A stretch of DNA of 52,981 bases from Stutzerimonas nosocomialis. GTDB lineage: Bacteria > Pseudomonadota > Gammaproteobacteria > Pseudomonadales > Pseudomonadaceae. Of the stretch, positions 37,801 through 45,548 are shown piece after piece. The position numbers and the translations under genes are program-made. The number at the start of each line of letters is the position of its first letter. Position 1 is the first letter of the stretch. The stretch spans positions 1-52,981 of the forward strand of contig NZ_QLAE01000035.1 in NCBI RefSeq assembly GCF_005876855.1. Direction: 5' to 3'. The notes under the pieces were generated by a model that saw only the letters and a list, made by a program, of their open reading frames with translations, was not told the DNA's origin and did no database searches.

Positions 37801-37992
37801 GACGCTGGTCACCGAGTCGGTGAGCACCTGCGCCGAAGCGCCGGGATAGGTGGCGGTCACGGTGATCTGCGGCGGCGCCACGTTGGGGTACTGCGCCACC
37901 GGCAGGAACGGGATGGCCAGCAGGCCACCCAGCGAGATGAACAGGGCGACTACCCAGGCGAAATTGGGGCGCCGGATGAAAAACAGGGACAT
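34858..37992 (-). CDS. RND multidrug efflux pump, inner-membrane subunit (HAE1 family)
   Basis: A 1044-residue proton-driven pump of the AcrB/MexB/TtgB type. It opens with MSLFFIRRPNFAWVVALFI, has the proton-relay Asp pair in GILVDDAIVVVENVER (helix 4) and the Lys in GLAAKNAILIVEFAKD (helix 10), and about 12 membrane helices with two large periplasmic loops. Substrates are probably amphiphilic drugs, solvents or organotins. TtgB and the P. stutzeri TbtB are plausible relatives but were not compared directly. The stop is 4 bases from the outer-membrane gene, the start 15 bases from the fusion-protein gene. Confidence 0.95.
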   Translation of the reverse strand: MSLFFIRRPNFAWVVALFISLGGLLAIPFLPVAQYPNVAPPQITVTATYPGASAQVLTDSVTSVIEEELNGAKNLLYFESTSNANGIAEITVTFQPGTDPELAQVDVQNRLKKAEARMPQAVLTLGIQTEQATAGFLLIYALSYTDGDKDANVTALADYAARNINNEIRRVNGVGKLQFFASEAAMRVWIDPQKLVGYGLSIDDVNNAIRAQNVQVPAGAFGSTPGSSEQELTATLAVKGTLDNPQEFAAIVLRANQDGSRLTLGDVARIEVGSQDYNFGSRQDGKPAVAAAVQLSPGANAIQTAEAVKQRLTELSANFPDNVEFSVPYDTSRFVDVAIDKVIMTLIEAMVLVFLVMFLFLQNVRYTLIPSIVVPVCLLGTLTFMYLLGFSVNMMTMFGMVLAIGILVDDAIVVVENVERIMAEEGLAPVPATIKAMGQVSGAIIGITLVLSAVFLPLAFMAGSVGVIYQQFSLSLAVSILFSGFLALTFTPALCATLLKPIPEGHHEKTGFFGRFNRKFTALTGRYTKLNGKLVPRAGRVMFIYLGVVVLMGFFYLRLPESFVPVEDQGYMIVDIQLPPGATRERTSATGEELEEFLMAREAVQTSFLVLGFSFSGMGENAAIAFPLLKDWSERDSSQSPEAESAAVNQHFANLDDGAIMAVPPPPVEGLGNSGGFALRLQDRAGLGRDALLAARDEVLGKVNGNPKFLYAMMEGLAEAPQLRLVIDREQARTLGVSFEAISSALSTAFGSSVINDFANAGRQQRVVVQAEQAERMTPESVLRLHVPNDSGSLVPLSAFVTTSWEEGPVQVARYNGYPSIRIAGDAAPGVSTGEAMLELERIAAELPEGIGYEWTGLSYQERVASGQATMLFALAITVVFLLLVALYESWAIPLTVMLIVPVGALGAVLAVTAIGLPNDVYFKVGLITVIGLAAKNAILIVEFAKDLWEDGYSLRDAAVEAARLRFRPIIMTSMAFMLGVVPLAIATGAGAASQRALGTGVLGGMLSATMLGVIFVPIFFVWVLSLLRTKPQQTDNHPLHKAE

Positions 37993-38007
37993 GAGAGGTT
38001 CTCCGGC

Positions 38008-39171
38008 TTACTGCGCCTGGGACTGTGGAGCGGCTTCGGCGGCATCTTGCTCGCGGGGGATGACCTTGGCGCCCGGACGGATAGCCGCCAGCGAGCTGGT
38101 GATCACCTTGTCGCCGACCTGCAGGCCCTCGCTGATCTGCCAGCGCGAGCCCTGCATGGCACCGGTGGTGACCTGGCGCGCCTCGACGGTATCGCCCTGC
38201 CCCAGCAGCATCACGCTGGCCTGACCGTCAGCCGAACGCTGCACGGCACGTTGCGGCACCAGGATGGCGTTCTGGTTGAGCCCCTGCGGCGTGCGCACAC
38301 GCACGTACATACCCGGCAGCAACACGCCCTCGGGGTTGTCGAACTGCCCTCGCAGGGCGATTTGCCCGGTGCTGCGATCCACCGAGATATCAGTGAACAG
38401 CAGCGTGCCCTTGCTCTCGATATCGGTACCATCGACGCGCAGCGACAACGGCTGGTCGCTAGCGCCGGCAACCTTGCCCTCGGCGATGGCCGCGCGCAGG
38501 CGCAGGGCGTCGGCAGCCGGCTGGGTGAAGTCGGCGTACACCGGATCAAGTTGCTGGATACGCGCTAGCAGAGTCGCCTCACCCTGGCCTACCAGCGCCC
38601 CTTCGGTGACCTGGGCTCGGCCGATGCGTCCGGCAATGGGTGCGCGAACCTCGGCATAGCCCAGGTCCAGGCGGGCGGTTTCGACATTGGCCTGGGCCGA
38701 TCGCTTGTCGGCCTGGGCACTCTGCAGAGCGGCCTTGGCGTTGTCGAAATCCTGCTGGCTGACGGCGTTGATCTTCACCAGCGGCTCGTATCGGCGAACC
38801 ATCGCCTGGGCCTGGAACAACTGCGCCTCGGCGCGGGCCAGTTCACCCTGCGCCCGCGACAGGGCCGCTTTGAACGGCGCAGGGTCGATCTGGAACAGCA
38901 CGTCGCCGGCCTTCACGTCGGCCCCTTCCTCAAAGGTGCGCTTGAGCACGATCCCCGCCACCCGCGCGCGCACCTCGGCGACACGCACCGGCTCGATGCG
39001 TCCTGGTAGCTCGGCAACCACGGTGAAGGGCTCGGTCTGCACGCTGAGCACATCGACTTCACGCGCCGGCGCCTCCTCCCCTTGCTCTTCGGGCTTGTCG
39101 CAGCCAACCAGGGTCACGGCGACCAAACAGGAGATCACGGAAAAAGTGATCCACTCGCGAAATTTGTTCAT
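38008..39171 (-). CDS. RND efflux membrane fusion protein
   Basis: A 387-residue periplasmic adaptor joining pump and outer-membrane channel. The N-terminus is a lipoprotein signal with lipobox LVGC (Cys about 24). Typical segments are ELPGRIEPVRVAEVRARVAGIV, a helical hairpin (RAQGELARAEAQLFQAQAMV and ALQSAQADKRSAQANVE) and the lipoyl/barrel part YAEVRAPIAGRIGRAQVTEG. It is the first gene of the operon; its promoter region contains the 48-base palindrome described separately. A Gly-Gly or Arg substitution in the adaptor hairpin was not assessed. Confidence 0.93.
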   Translation of the reverse strand: MNKFREWITFSVISCLVAVTLVGCDKPEEQGEEAPAREVDVLSVQTEPFTVVAELPGRIEPVRVAEVRARVAGIVLKRTFEEGADVKAGDVLFQIDPAPFKAALSRAQGELARAEAQLFQAQAMVRRYEPLVKINAVSQQDFDNAKAALQSAQADKRSAQANVETARLDLGYAEVRAPIAGRIGRAQVTEGALVGQGEATLLARIQQLDPVYADFTQPAADALRLRAAIAEGKVAGASDQPLSLRVDGTDIESKGTLLFTDISVDRSTGQIALRGQFDNPEGVLLPGMYVRVRTPQGLNQNAILVPQRAVQRSADGQASVMLLGQGDTVEARQVTTGAMQGSRWQISEGLQVGDKVITSSLAAIRPGAKVIPREQDAAEAAPQSQAQ

Positions 39172-39219
39172 ATCTCACCCAAGCACGAAGCCAGTACGTA
39201 GTCGAAGCCGCGCATGATC

Positions 39220-39267
39220 CACACTAAAATCAAATGAGTCAATATTGACTCATCTGATTTTAGTGTG
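39220..39267. promoter_or_regulatory. 48-base near-perfect palindrome, probable TetR operator
   Basis: Two 24-base arms differ at one position; the core is TGAGTCAATATTGACTCA and the outer arms read CACACTAAAATC. The centre lies between 39243 and 39244. It sits between the fusion-protein gene (start 39171, minus) and the TetR gene (start 39351, plus). TTGACT occurs on both strands inside it and can serve as a -35 box, with GATCAT 17 bases downstream on the minus strand. Binding of the repressor here would control both directions. Confidence 0.8.
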
Positions 39268-39350
39268 AACAAAGCTAGTATCCTCTTTGAGAAAAATGAG
39301 TGTTCTAGGAAAAATACCCGCATCTGCCTGCGATAGATAAAGAGTGACCG

Positions 39351-39908
39351 ATGGATTTAACTGCTGCCGATGAGAAATTGCTGAAGGCCCTGGCGATCGC
39401 CATCGTTGACCACCCGCGAGCCACGTTCAAAGAAATAGCCCAGGCAGCGGGAGTCAGCAAGGCGACGCTAAACAGGTTTTGCGGCACCCGCGACAACCTG
39501 ATCGAGATGCTTCTGGATCATGGTTCGGTGGTTATTTATCGGGTCATTGCCGATGCCGATCTTGAGTCGGCGCCCTTGGACGCATTGCATCGCCTGATCG
39601 AAGGCCATTTGACTCACAGGGAGTTGTTGGTTTTCCTCTCATTTCAGTGGCGCCCGGACACGTTTGATTTAGATGCAGGCGGCTGCCGATGGCTGCCTTA
39701 CTCAGAAACGCTGGACGAGTTCTTTCTACGCGGGCAAAAACTGGGCGTATTCCGTATCGATATCGGTGCCCCGGCGCTTACCGAAATCTTCTCCTCCTTG
39801 ATCTTCGGCCTGGTAGACGCCGAGCGCCGCGGCCGTATCGCACGCGCAGGTATGGCGGCGTTGATCGAGCAATTCTTCCTGAACGGCGCTTGCAACTACC
39901 AAACTTAA
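39351..39908 (+). CDS. TetR-family regulator of the RND operon
   Basis: A 185-residue regulator with an N-terminal helix-turn-helix (TFKEIAQAAGVSKATLNRFCG, about residues 23-43) and a helical ligand-binding C-terminal part (residues 60-185). It is divergent from the efflux operon and separated from it by the large palindrome, the usual arrangement for a local repressor released by pump substrates. The ATG at 39351 has AAGAG upstream. The ligand is unknown. Confidence 0.88.
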   Translation: MDLTAADEKLLKALAIAIVDHPRATFKEIAQAAGVSKATLNRFCGTRDNLIEMLLDHGSVVIYRVIADADLESAPLDALHRLIEGHLTHRELLVFLSFQWRPDTFDLDAGGCRWLPYSETLDEFFLRGQKLGVFRIDIGAPALTEIFSSLIFGLVDAERRGRIARAGMAALIEQFFLNGACNYQT

Positions 39909-40159
39909 CGGAAAGCAACGCTCAGTTTTTTTGCAATGGGTTGGCAGTGTCCGTTTTTGGCCGGTCGTGAGCGACCACAATAGGTTGGAATAGGCATACT
40001 CTTTTACCGGCAATCCCGCTCAGTTCGAGACAGGCCATTAGCTGCTGACGTGGTTAAAGCTGAAGTTTTACCTATTCCAGCTCAGTAGAGCTAAGGAAGG
40101 TCTGAAAAAGACTTCCCGAATCTGGTGAAACACGCCGATCCCGCCAGCCGAGTTTTTCC

Positions 40160-40673
40160 ATGAAGCAGATGACCTTCGCCGACGCCGAGTACGCCGGCAA
40201 GCGCAAGCAGACCCGTAAGGAATTGTTCCTGATCGAGATGGATCAGGTGGTGCCGTGGAAGGGATTGATTGCCCTGATCGAGCCACACTACCCAAAGGGT
40301 GAAGGTGGTCGTCCAGCCTATCCGCTGATGGCCATGTTACGTATCCATCTGATGCAGAACTGGTTCGGCTACAGCGACCCGGCCATGGAAGAAGCGCTCT
40401 ACGAGACGACCATCCTGCGTCAGTTCGCCGGGCTGAGCCTGGAGCGTATTCCCGACGAAACCACCATCCTAAATTTCCGTCGCTTGCTGGAGAAACATGA
40501 GCTGGCAGCCGGCATCCTCGGCGTAATCAATGGCTACCTGGGGGATCGCGGCCTGTCGCTGCGCCAGGGCACTATCGTCGATGCCACACTGATCCACGCG
40601 CCCAGCTCGACCAAGAACCAGGACGGCAAGCGCGATCCGGAGATGCACCAGACCAAGAAGGGCAACCAGTACT
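40160..40673 (+). pseudogene. IS5-family transposase, 5' exon
   Basis: These 171 codons plus one base encode the N-terminal half of an IS5 transposase: MKQMTFADAEYAGKRKQTRK, the helical YPLMAMLRIHLMQNWFGYSDPA block, and the first catalytic Asp in IVDATLIHAPSS. The frame then enters an intron after KKGNQY and stops at 40697-40699. If the intron is removed, the frame continues at about 42524. Translation without splicing gives a truncated, inactive protein. Confidence 0.88.
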
Positions 40674-41066
40674 GTGTGTCACGAACACAGGTCAGATGAC
40701 CTGTGCTGCTGTGCCGAAGATGGAAGTAGGCCTTCCGAAGTCGGCTTGCAGGAGCGGACTTCAAACCACCCGGTGCTGCTGCATCCAAAAGGTGTGGTGG
40801 TGAGCGACCGAGGAAAAGTCATCCCTGAGGATGGCAGGTGAGTATGGAGAAGATGAGCGAAAGCAAACCGTCCGATGACGCATCGTTATGCCCAAGGTGC
40901 TGCCGAAACTGAGGTGGAGTACTGGCTTCAGGACAAGTCGGGGCGTTACCTGCTTACGGACCCGATGGCAGCCGGTGTATAGGCGGCATGATCTTCATAC
41001 AGGCTTTGGTACGGAACGTGAGAACCTTGTTCCAGATGCGAAGGAAAATGACAAATGGCCAACACC

Positions 41067-41195
41067 ATGAGGAAGAATACCGATGCTGGAACGAGGGGCG
41101 GAGCCTCCCGTAGTAGCGATGAAGCCTCTGTAATGGAGGTGGAGCGAAGGGGCGGCGTTATCCGGCCGACGAGCGTTGCCAACCTCCGGGGATGA
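41067..41195 (+). CDS. Short open frame coupled to the intron reverse transcriptase
   Basis: A 42-codon frame, MRKNTDAGTRGGASRSSDEA at its start, ends in a TGA that overlaps the ATG of the reverse transcriptase (ATGA). It may be a leader that couples translation to the maturase, or simply intron RNA that happens to be open. No homology is recognised. Confidence 0.3.
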   Translation: MRKNTDAGTRGGASRSSDEASVMEVERRGGVIRPTSVANLRG

Positions 41196-42460
41196 GTGGC
41201 GTGAGCTCGGCGAAACCTTATGACATAGCGAAACGCACGGTATGGGACGCCTACCAGCAGGTCAGGGCCAACCGCGGTGCTGCCGGCATCGACGATGAAA
41301 CCATCGCCGATTTCGAGCGGGATCTGTCTAAGAATCTCTACAAACTGTGGAATCGGATGTCGTCGGGGTCGTACTTCCCGCCTCCGGTCAAGCAAGTAGA
41401 AATTCCCAAGGCATCGGGAGGCACGCGCAAGCTGGGAGTGCCCACGGTTGGTGATCGTGTCGCGCAAACCGTGGTCAAGCTTCTCATCGAGCCGGAGCTG
41501 GACTCGATCTTCCACTCGGACTCCTATGGGTACCGGCCGGGACGATCAGCGAAGCAGGCGGTGGCGATCACGCGTGAGCGCTGCTGGCGATACGACTGGG
41601 TGGTGGAGTTTGATATCAAGGCAGCCTTCGATCAGATCAATCATGGGTTGCTGATGAAGGCGGTGCGCCTGCACATCAAGGAGGACTGGATACTTCTGTA
41701 CATCGAGCGGTGGCTGGTTGCGCCGTTCGAAACGGATGACGGCATGCGCGTCCCACGCGAACGCGGCACCCCGCAAGGTGGAGTGATCAGTCCCCTCCTG
41801 ATGAATCTGTTCATGCACTATGCCTTCGACACCTGGATGCAACGTACCAGCCCCAACTGCCCGTTTGCCCGCTACGCCGATGATGCGGTGGTGCACTGCC
41901 GCAGTCGAAAGCAAGCGGAGTACGTGATGCGCTCCATTGCTTCACGGCTGGCTGTCTGTGGCTTGACGATGCACCCGGAGAAATCGAAGGTCGTGTACTG
42001 CAAGGACAGTAACCGTCGCGCAGGTTATCCGCATGTGAGCTTTACCTTCCTCGGCTTCACCTTTAGGCCGAGGAAGGCGCTCAGCAAACAAGACCAGCTC
42101 TTCACGAGCTTCCTTCCGGGAGCGAGTGCGGATGCCTTAAAGCGGATGCGGCAAGCGGTACGCAGGTGGCGACTCAATCGCCAAACCCACGTGACGCTGG
42201 TCGACGTGGCTCGGCTCTACAATCCAGTGATACAGGGGTGGTGGCAATACTATGGCTCGTTCTATCGGACAGCCATGCTTGGCATCTTCCAGCACATTGA
42301 CCGCGCGCTTGAACGCTGGGCCCGACGAAAATACAAGGCCCTTCATAGGCGCAAGCGGCGCATTAGCCAATGGCTGGACAAGATGCGGACTGTGGTACCC
42401 CGGCTGTTTCATCACTGGCGAGTGACCGGGCAGCAAGGTTGGATAACGGGAGCCGTATGA
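41192..42460 (+). CDS. ltrA: Group II intron reverse transcriptase/maturase (LtrA-like)
   Basis: A 422-residue protein that splices the intron RNA and copies it into DNA during retrohoming. The reverse-transcriptase domain shows GYRPGRSAKQAV, VVEFDIKAAFDQINH, GTPQGGVISPLLMN and the catalytic Y228-A-D-D231 in ARYADDAVVH. The C-terminal maturase (GIIM) region includes YNPVIQGWWQYYG. No HNH endonuclease domain follows, so target priming would use nicks or replication forks. Its stop codon lies inside domain V of the intron. Confidence 0.94.
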   Translation: MSGVSSAKPYDIAKRTVWDAYQQVRANRGAAGIDDETIADFERDLSKNLYKLWNRMSSGSYFPPPVKQVEIPKASGGTRKLGVPTVGDRVAQTVVKLLIEPELDSIFHSDSYGYRPGRSAKQAVAITRERCWRYDWVVEFDIKAAFDQINHGLLMKAVRLHIKEDWILLYIERWLVAPFETDDGMRVPRERGTPQGGVISPLLMNLFMHYAFDTWMQRTSPNCPFARYADDAVVHCRSRKQAEYVMRSIASRLAVCGLTMHPEKSKVVYCKDSNRRAGYPHVSFTFLGFTFRPRKALSKQDQLFTSFLPGASADALKRMRQAVRRWRLNRQTHVTLVDVARLYNPVIQGWWQYYGSFYRTAMLGIFQHIDRALERWARRKYKALHRRKRRISQWLDKMRTVVPRLFHHWRVTGQQGWITGAV

Positions 42461-42483
42461 CGCGAGAGTGTCACGTACGGTTC
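42450..42483 (+). ncRNA. Group II intron domain V
   Basis: A 34-base hairpin with arms GAGCCGTATG and TACGGTTC and an internal GCGAGAGTGT loop region, the most conserved part of group II introns and the site of the catalytic triad. It overlaps the last codons of the maturase gene. Confidence 0.88.
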
Positions 42484-42522
42484 TGCGAGCGGCTGCGGGG
42501 GCAGTTCCCGCGGCCGACTCAC

Positions 42523-42990
42523 CACTTCGGCATGAAGGCCCACATCGGTGTGGATGACGAGTCGGGGCTGGTGCACAGCGTGGTCGGCACGGCGGCAAAC
42601 GTGGCGGATATCACCCAGGTCGACAAACTGCTGCACGGTGACGAGAACGTCGTCTGCGCCGATGCCGGCTACACCGGCGTCGAAAAGCGCCCCGAACATG
42701 CTGGCCGCGAAGTGATCTGGCAGGTCGCAGCACGCCGCAGCACCTACAAGAAGCTCGATAAACGCAGCGCCCTGTACAAAGCCAAGCGCAAGATCGAGAA
42801 GGCCAAGGCACAAGTGCGAGCGAAGGTCGAGCACCCGTTTCGAGTGATCAAGCGCCAGTTCGGTTACGTGAAGGTGCGCTTCCGTGGCCTGGCCAAGAAC
42901 ACCGCTCAGCTGGTGACGCTGTTCGCGCTGTCGAACCTATGGATGGCGCGCCGACATTTGCTGACTACCGCAGGAAAGGTGCACCTGTAA
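42523..42990 (+). pseudogene. IS5-family transposase, 3' exon
   Basis: The C-terminal half of the split IS5 transposase. HFGMKAHIGVDDESGLVH leads in; VVCADAGYTGVEKR carries the second catalytic Asp and KVEHPFRVIKRQFGY carries the Glu. It ends at TAA 42988-42990. Joined to the 5' exon it yields a protein of about 326 residues, the usual size for this group. The upstream frame seen in the unspliced DNA comes from intron domain V/VI. Confidence 0.86.
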
Positions 42991-43147
42991 TGCGGAAAAT
43001 GGCTGCTGCGAGGTGCTCGCGGCGGCCAAAAACGGAGAACTGAGCGGGTTACCTGGTCGATTTTGATCGACGGCCCGCTTTCAAAAGCAGCGAGGGCTGA
43101 AGTCGACCGGAAATACAGGGGGCGGTTGCAGGAGCTGAGTGCAACAC

Positions 43148-43185
43148 GGGCAGCCCGCAGAATTCGGAAAAAATCGTACGCTAAG
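43148..43185. repeat. Tn501/Tn1696-type 38-base terminal inverted repeat
   Basis: A 38-base segment that reads GGGCAGCCCGC at its outer end and then CAGAATTCGG and ATCGTACGCTAAG inward. From memory, the inner 30 bases equal the Tn501 repeat and the whole differs little from Tn1696. Its orientation makes it the left end of a transposon extending to the right. No matching complement was found before 47833, so its partner is outside the window or was removed. Confidence 0.8.
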
Positions 43186-43214
43186 GCGCCCCATCTGCTT
43201 GCGCGCGAGCGCTC

Positions 43215-44429
43215 TCAAGAGGAGGGTTTCTCGTGCTTCCGAAACGCGCGCCAAAGTGCAACGTCATAGGCGATCTTGAGCAGGCCGCAGGCAACCAGCG
43301 GCGCCGCCAGCCAGCCAGCGGCGAACAGGGCGCCGCCAATGGCGGGGCTCGCTGCGGCGGCAAGGCTCCTGGGAGCGGCGGTGAAGCTCGCCGCCGCGGC
43401 GCGCTCTGCCGGCGTTACCACCGCCATGACGAAGGCCGAGCGCGTCGGCACGTCCATCTGCGACAGGGCGCTGCGCAGGAACAGCAGCGCGAGCGCCGCC
43501 GGCAGGCTATCGGCGAAGGCGGCGAGGATCAGACAGACGCTGGACGGGATGTGCGTGAACACCATCGTATTGATCAGACCAATATGGCGTGCCACCCAGG
43601 GGGCGGCGAGCTGGGAGCCGGCCGACAGCAGTCCGGCCCAGAAGAAGAACTGGCCGGCAGCGGCGAGTGAGAGGTCGAAACGCTCGAACAGCCAGAGCGC
43701 GAGTAAGGTATTGACGATCAACCCGCCGGCGAAGGCATCGACCGAGAACAGCGCCGCCAGTTTGATCACGATGCCGCGCGAAGGCCCCAGTGCTGCGGAC
43801 GGCGCCGCCTGCTCGTGCACGCGGTGGTCCGGCAAGGCGCGATACAGGACGAAGATCGCGACACCGATCAGCCCGTAGGCGACGAACATCAGGCGCAACG
43901 CGTCGAGTTGGGCCAGGCCGGCATCAGTCAGCACTTGCGGGATCACGGTCGCCAGCGAACCGGTCGCGGCACACAAGGCGCCGACGAAGGTGTAGCGCGC
44001 GAACAGGAAGGTGCGCGCCTCGCCTTGTGCCGATTCGGCCAGCCGCGCATGCTCCAGCGGCAGAAAGACGCTGACGTCGCCGGAGCTGGGGTTCATCGTG
44101 CCGACGAAGGCGACGATCAGCAGCGGCCAGAAGGCGCCGATGCCGCCCAGGCCGGCCAGCAGCAGACCGGTGGCGGCCATCAGCCAGGCGGCGGCGAGGA
44201 GCAGCCGGCGCTGCGGAAAGCGATGGCCCCATTGCCCGACCGCCAGGGTCGCCAGCGCCGATCCGAGCAGGGTGGCGGAGCTGATCAGCCCGACTTCCCA
44301 CTTGCCGAGCCCGAGCGTGAGCAGATAGACCGGCAGCAGAATGGCCACAAAGCCGTCGGTGAAGGCCCGCAGGGCCCGGCCGATCAGCAGCAGGCGTGCC
44401 TCGGGCGCGACGCCGGCGGGCAGCAGCAT
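43215..44429 (-). CDS. MFS transporter of the chromate operon
   Basis: A 404-residue major facilitator with about 11 to 12 membrane helices; FPQRRLLLAAAWLMAATGLL lies in the loop 2-3/helix 3 region. The ATG at 44429 shares one base with the stop of the preceding ChrB-domain gene (TGATG), which supports this start over an ATG 20 codons upstream. MFS genes occur in several chromate clusters but the substrate is not known. It is the last gene of the operon and ends 29 bases from the transposon repeat. Confidence 0.85.
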   Translation of the reverse strand: MLLPAGVAPEARLLLIGRALRAFTDGFVAILLPVYLLTLGLGKWEVGLISSATLLGSALATLAVGQWGHRFPQRRLLLAAAWLMAATGLLLAGLGGIGAFWPLLIVAFVGTMNPSSGDVSVFLPLEHARLAESAQGEARTFLFARYTFVGALCAATGSLATVIPQVLTDAGLAQLDALRLMFVAYGLIGVAIFVLYRALPDHRVHEQAAPSAALGPSRGIVIKLAALFSVDAFAGGLIVNTLLALWLFERFDLSLAAAGQFFFWAGLLSAGSQLAAPWVARHIGLINTMVFTHIPSSVCLILAAFADSLPAALALLFLRSALSQMDVPTRSAFVMAVVTPAERAAAASFTAAPRSLAAAASPAIGGALFAAGWLAAPLVACGLLKIAYDVALWRAFRKHEKPSS

Positions 44430-44893
44430 CACTTCAGGCCGGGCAGGCGGGCGACCGTCTTCAGCGGCCCCGTGGTTGAGTGGGCGCACCAGGCGTAGAG
44501 CGCGTCGTACATCACCATGCCTGCCTTCAGCATCTCGTGGTCGTCGGCGAAGTTGAGCGACAGCCCTTGCGAGATGGCGAGCAGGCCGGCCGCTTCGGTC
44601 GCCAGTTGCGGCTGGGCACAGTCGGCGGCCCGCACGATGAGCGCCAGCTTGTTCAAGGCCGGATCGTCGAGTTTGTACTTCTCGATGAAGGCATCGAAGC
44701 TGCAGCGGTCGCTGTGGTGGCCGAGCTCTACATTCGGCACGTCATAGGGGATCGCGCCGGTGTCGGCCGCGACTCTCATGACGTCACTTGCCGGCACGTA
44801 CAGGAACTCGGGGGCCTCGTCGACGAAGCGCGCTACCAGCCAGGGGCAGGCGATGCGGTCGATCTTGGGCCGTTCGCGGGTGATCCATTTCAT
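44429..44893 (-). CDS. ChrB C-terminal-domain protein
   Basis: A 154-residue protein equal to the C-terminal part of ChrB: MKWITRERPKIDRIACPWLV parallels the DRLASAWLIRRFID segment of ChrB, and later parts (VPNVELGHHSDRCSFDAFIE) correspond to the AFSHVGTKVTFETLL region. The family (PF09828-type) is associated with chromate resistance, without a defined reaction. It might be named chrF in some clusters, but this is not certain. It starts two bases after the superoxide dismutase stop and is coupled to the transporter that follows. Confidence 0.78.
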   Translation of the reverse strand: MKWITRERPKIDRIACPWLVARFVDEAPEFLYVPASDVMRVAADTGAIPYDVPNVELGHHSDRCSFDAFIEKYKLDDPALNKLALIVRAADCAQPQLATEAAGLLAISQGLSLNFADDHEMLKAGMVMYDALYAWCAHSTTGPLKTVARLPGLK

Positions 44894-44895
44894 GC

Positions 44896-45489
44896 TCAGC
44901 CCTCCACCTTGGCAAATGCAGCGTCGGCAGCCGTCCAGGACAGGTTCTGCATGAAGGCGTCCACATAGGCCCCGGCCTTGGCGCCGAAGTCCATGTGGTA
45001 GCTGTGCTCGTACATGTCCAGGGCGATGAGCGGCGTGGCGCCGGCGAGGTTGTGGGCGTGGTCGGCGGCCCAGGCGTTCACGAGGCGCCCGCGGCGCGGG
45101 CTCCATACCAGCAGGGTCCAGCCGGAGCCGCCGCCCTGGGCCTTGCCCATGGCCGTGAATTCGGCGCGCCACGCGTCCACGGAGCCGAAGTCCCGCTTGA
45201 TGGCCTGCTTCAACGCTCCGCCAGGGTCGCCGCCGGTACCGCCGAGGGAATCGAAGTACACCTCATGCAGGATCATGGAACCGCTGGCGATCATCTCCTC
45301 GCGCTTGAGGCCGTTGATCTCGAACACCGGGGCGCTGGCCCAGGTCAATTCGGCCAGGCGCTGCTCGATGGCATTGAGGCGCTTGACCGCCCCGCCGTAG
45401 TTGTTTTCCCAGTGGCTGACGATGAGCTTCTCGGACAGGCCGGTGAGTTTGGCCGGATCGCACGAAAGGGGCTTCAGTTCGTAAGGCAT
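44896..45489 (-). CDS. chrC: Fe/Mn-type superoxide dismutase ChrC
   Basis: A 197-residue enzyme that removes superoxide formed when chromate is reduced in the cell. The metal ligands are seen in IVSHWENNYGG (His), SMILHEVYFDSL (His), and ALDMYEHSYHMDFG (Asp and His). It is somewhat divergent from housekeeping SodB. It is the third gene of the operon, 59 bases after chrA. No signal peptide is present, so it is cytoplasmic. Confidence 0.9.
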   Translation of the reverse strand: MPYELKPLSCDPAKLTGLSEKLIVSHWENNYGGAVKRLNAIEQRLAELTWASAPVFEINGLKREEMIASGSMILHEVYFDSLGGTGGDPGGALKQAIKRDFGSVDAWRAEFTAMGKAQGGGSGWTLLVWSPRRGRLVNAWAADHAHNLAGATPLIALDMYEHSYHMDFGAKAGAYVDAFMQNLSWTAADAAFAKVEG

Positions 45490-45548
45490 CTTGGCTTCCT
45501 CAGTAGGGTGGATCGGAAACGGCGCGGCGAAGGCTGACTCGATCAGAT

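Larger units (their letters stand above)
40674..42523 (+). mobile_element. Group II intron inside the IS5 transposase
   Basis: It begins with GTGTG (40674), the canonical 5' end, and contains a reverse transcriptase/maturase gene and a 34-base domain V at 42450-42483 with the AGCCGTATG and TACGGTTC arms. Domain VI follows (GCGGCTGCGGGGGCAG region). The length of about 1850 bases is normal. The ends are uncertain by one or two bases: removing 40674-42523, or equally 40673-42522, restores the transposase frame with NQYYFGMK or NQYHFGMK. Bases 40700-41066 are structured intron RNA with no gene. Confidence 0.88.
40091..43113 (+). mobile_element. IS5-family element, interrupted by a group II intron and lacking its right end
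   Basis: The left end starts at 40095 with GGAAGGTCTGAAAAAG after CTAA (40091-40094), a likely 4-base target copy. The transposase gene is split by an intron. No complement of the left terminal repeat is present after the transposase stop at 42990, so the right end is probably deleted; the limit near 43113 is an estimate. The loss could stem from the arrival of the Tn3-type transposon end at 43148. Confidence 0.75.

Noticed and set aside
40674-42522. Intron ends taken as 40676-42522
   Set aside because: GTGTC at 40676 with an AC end would give three residues between NQ and FGMK, one more than the usual IS5 transposase, so the pair one or two bases earlier with the same total length is preferred.
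43063-43269. A 68-codon plus-strand frame between the IS5 remnant and the MFS gene
   Set aside because: It spans the terminal repeat of the Tn501 type and the 3' end of the MFS gene and has no ribosome site or family resemblance.
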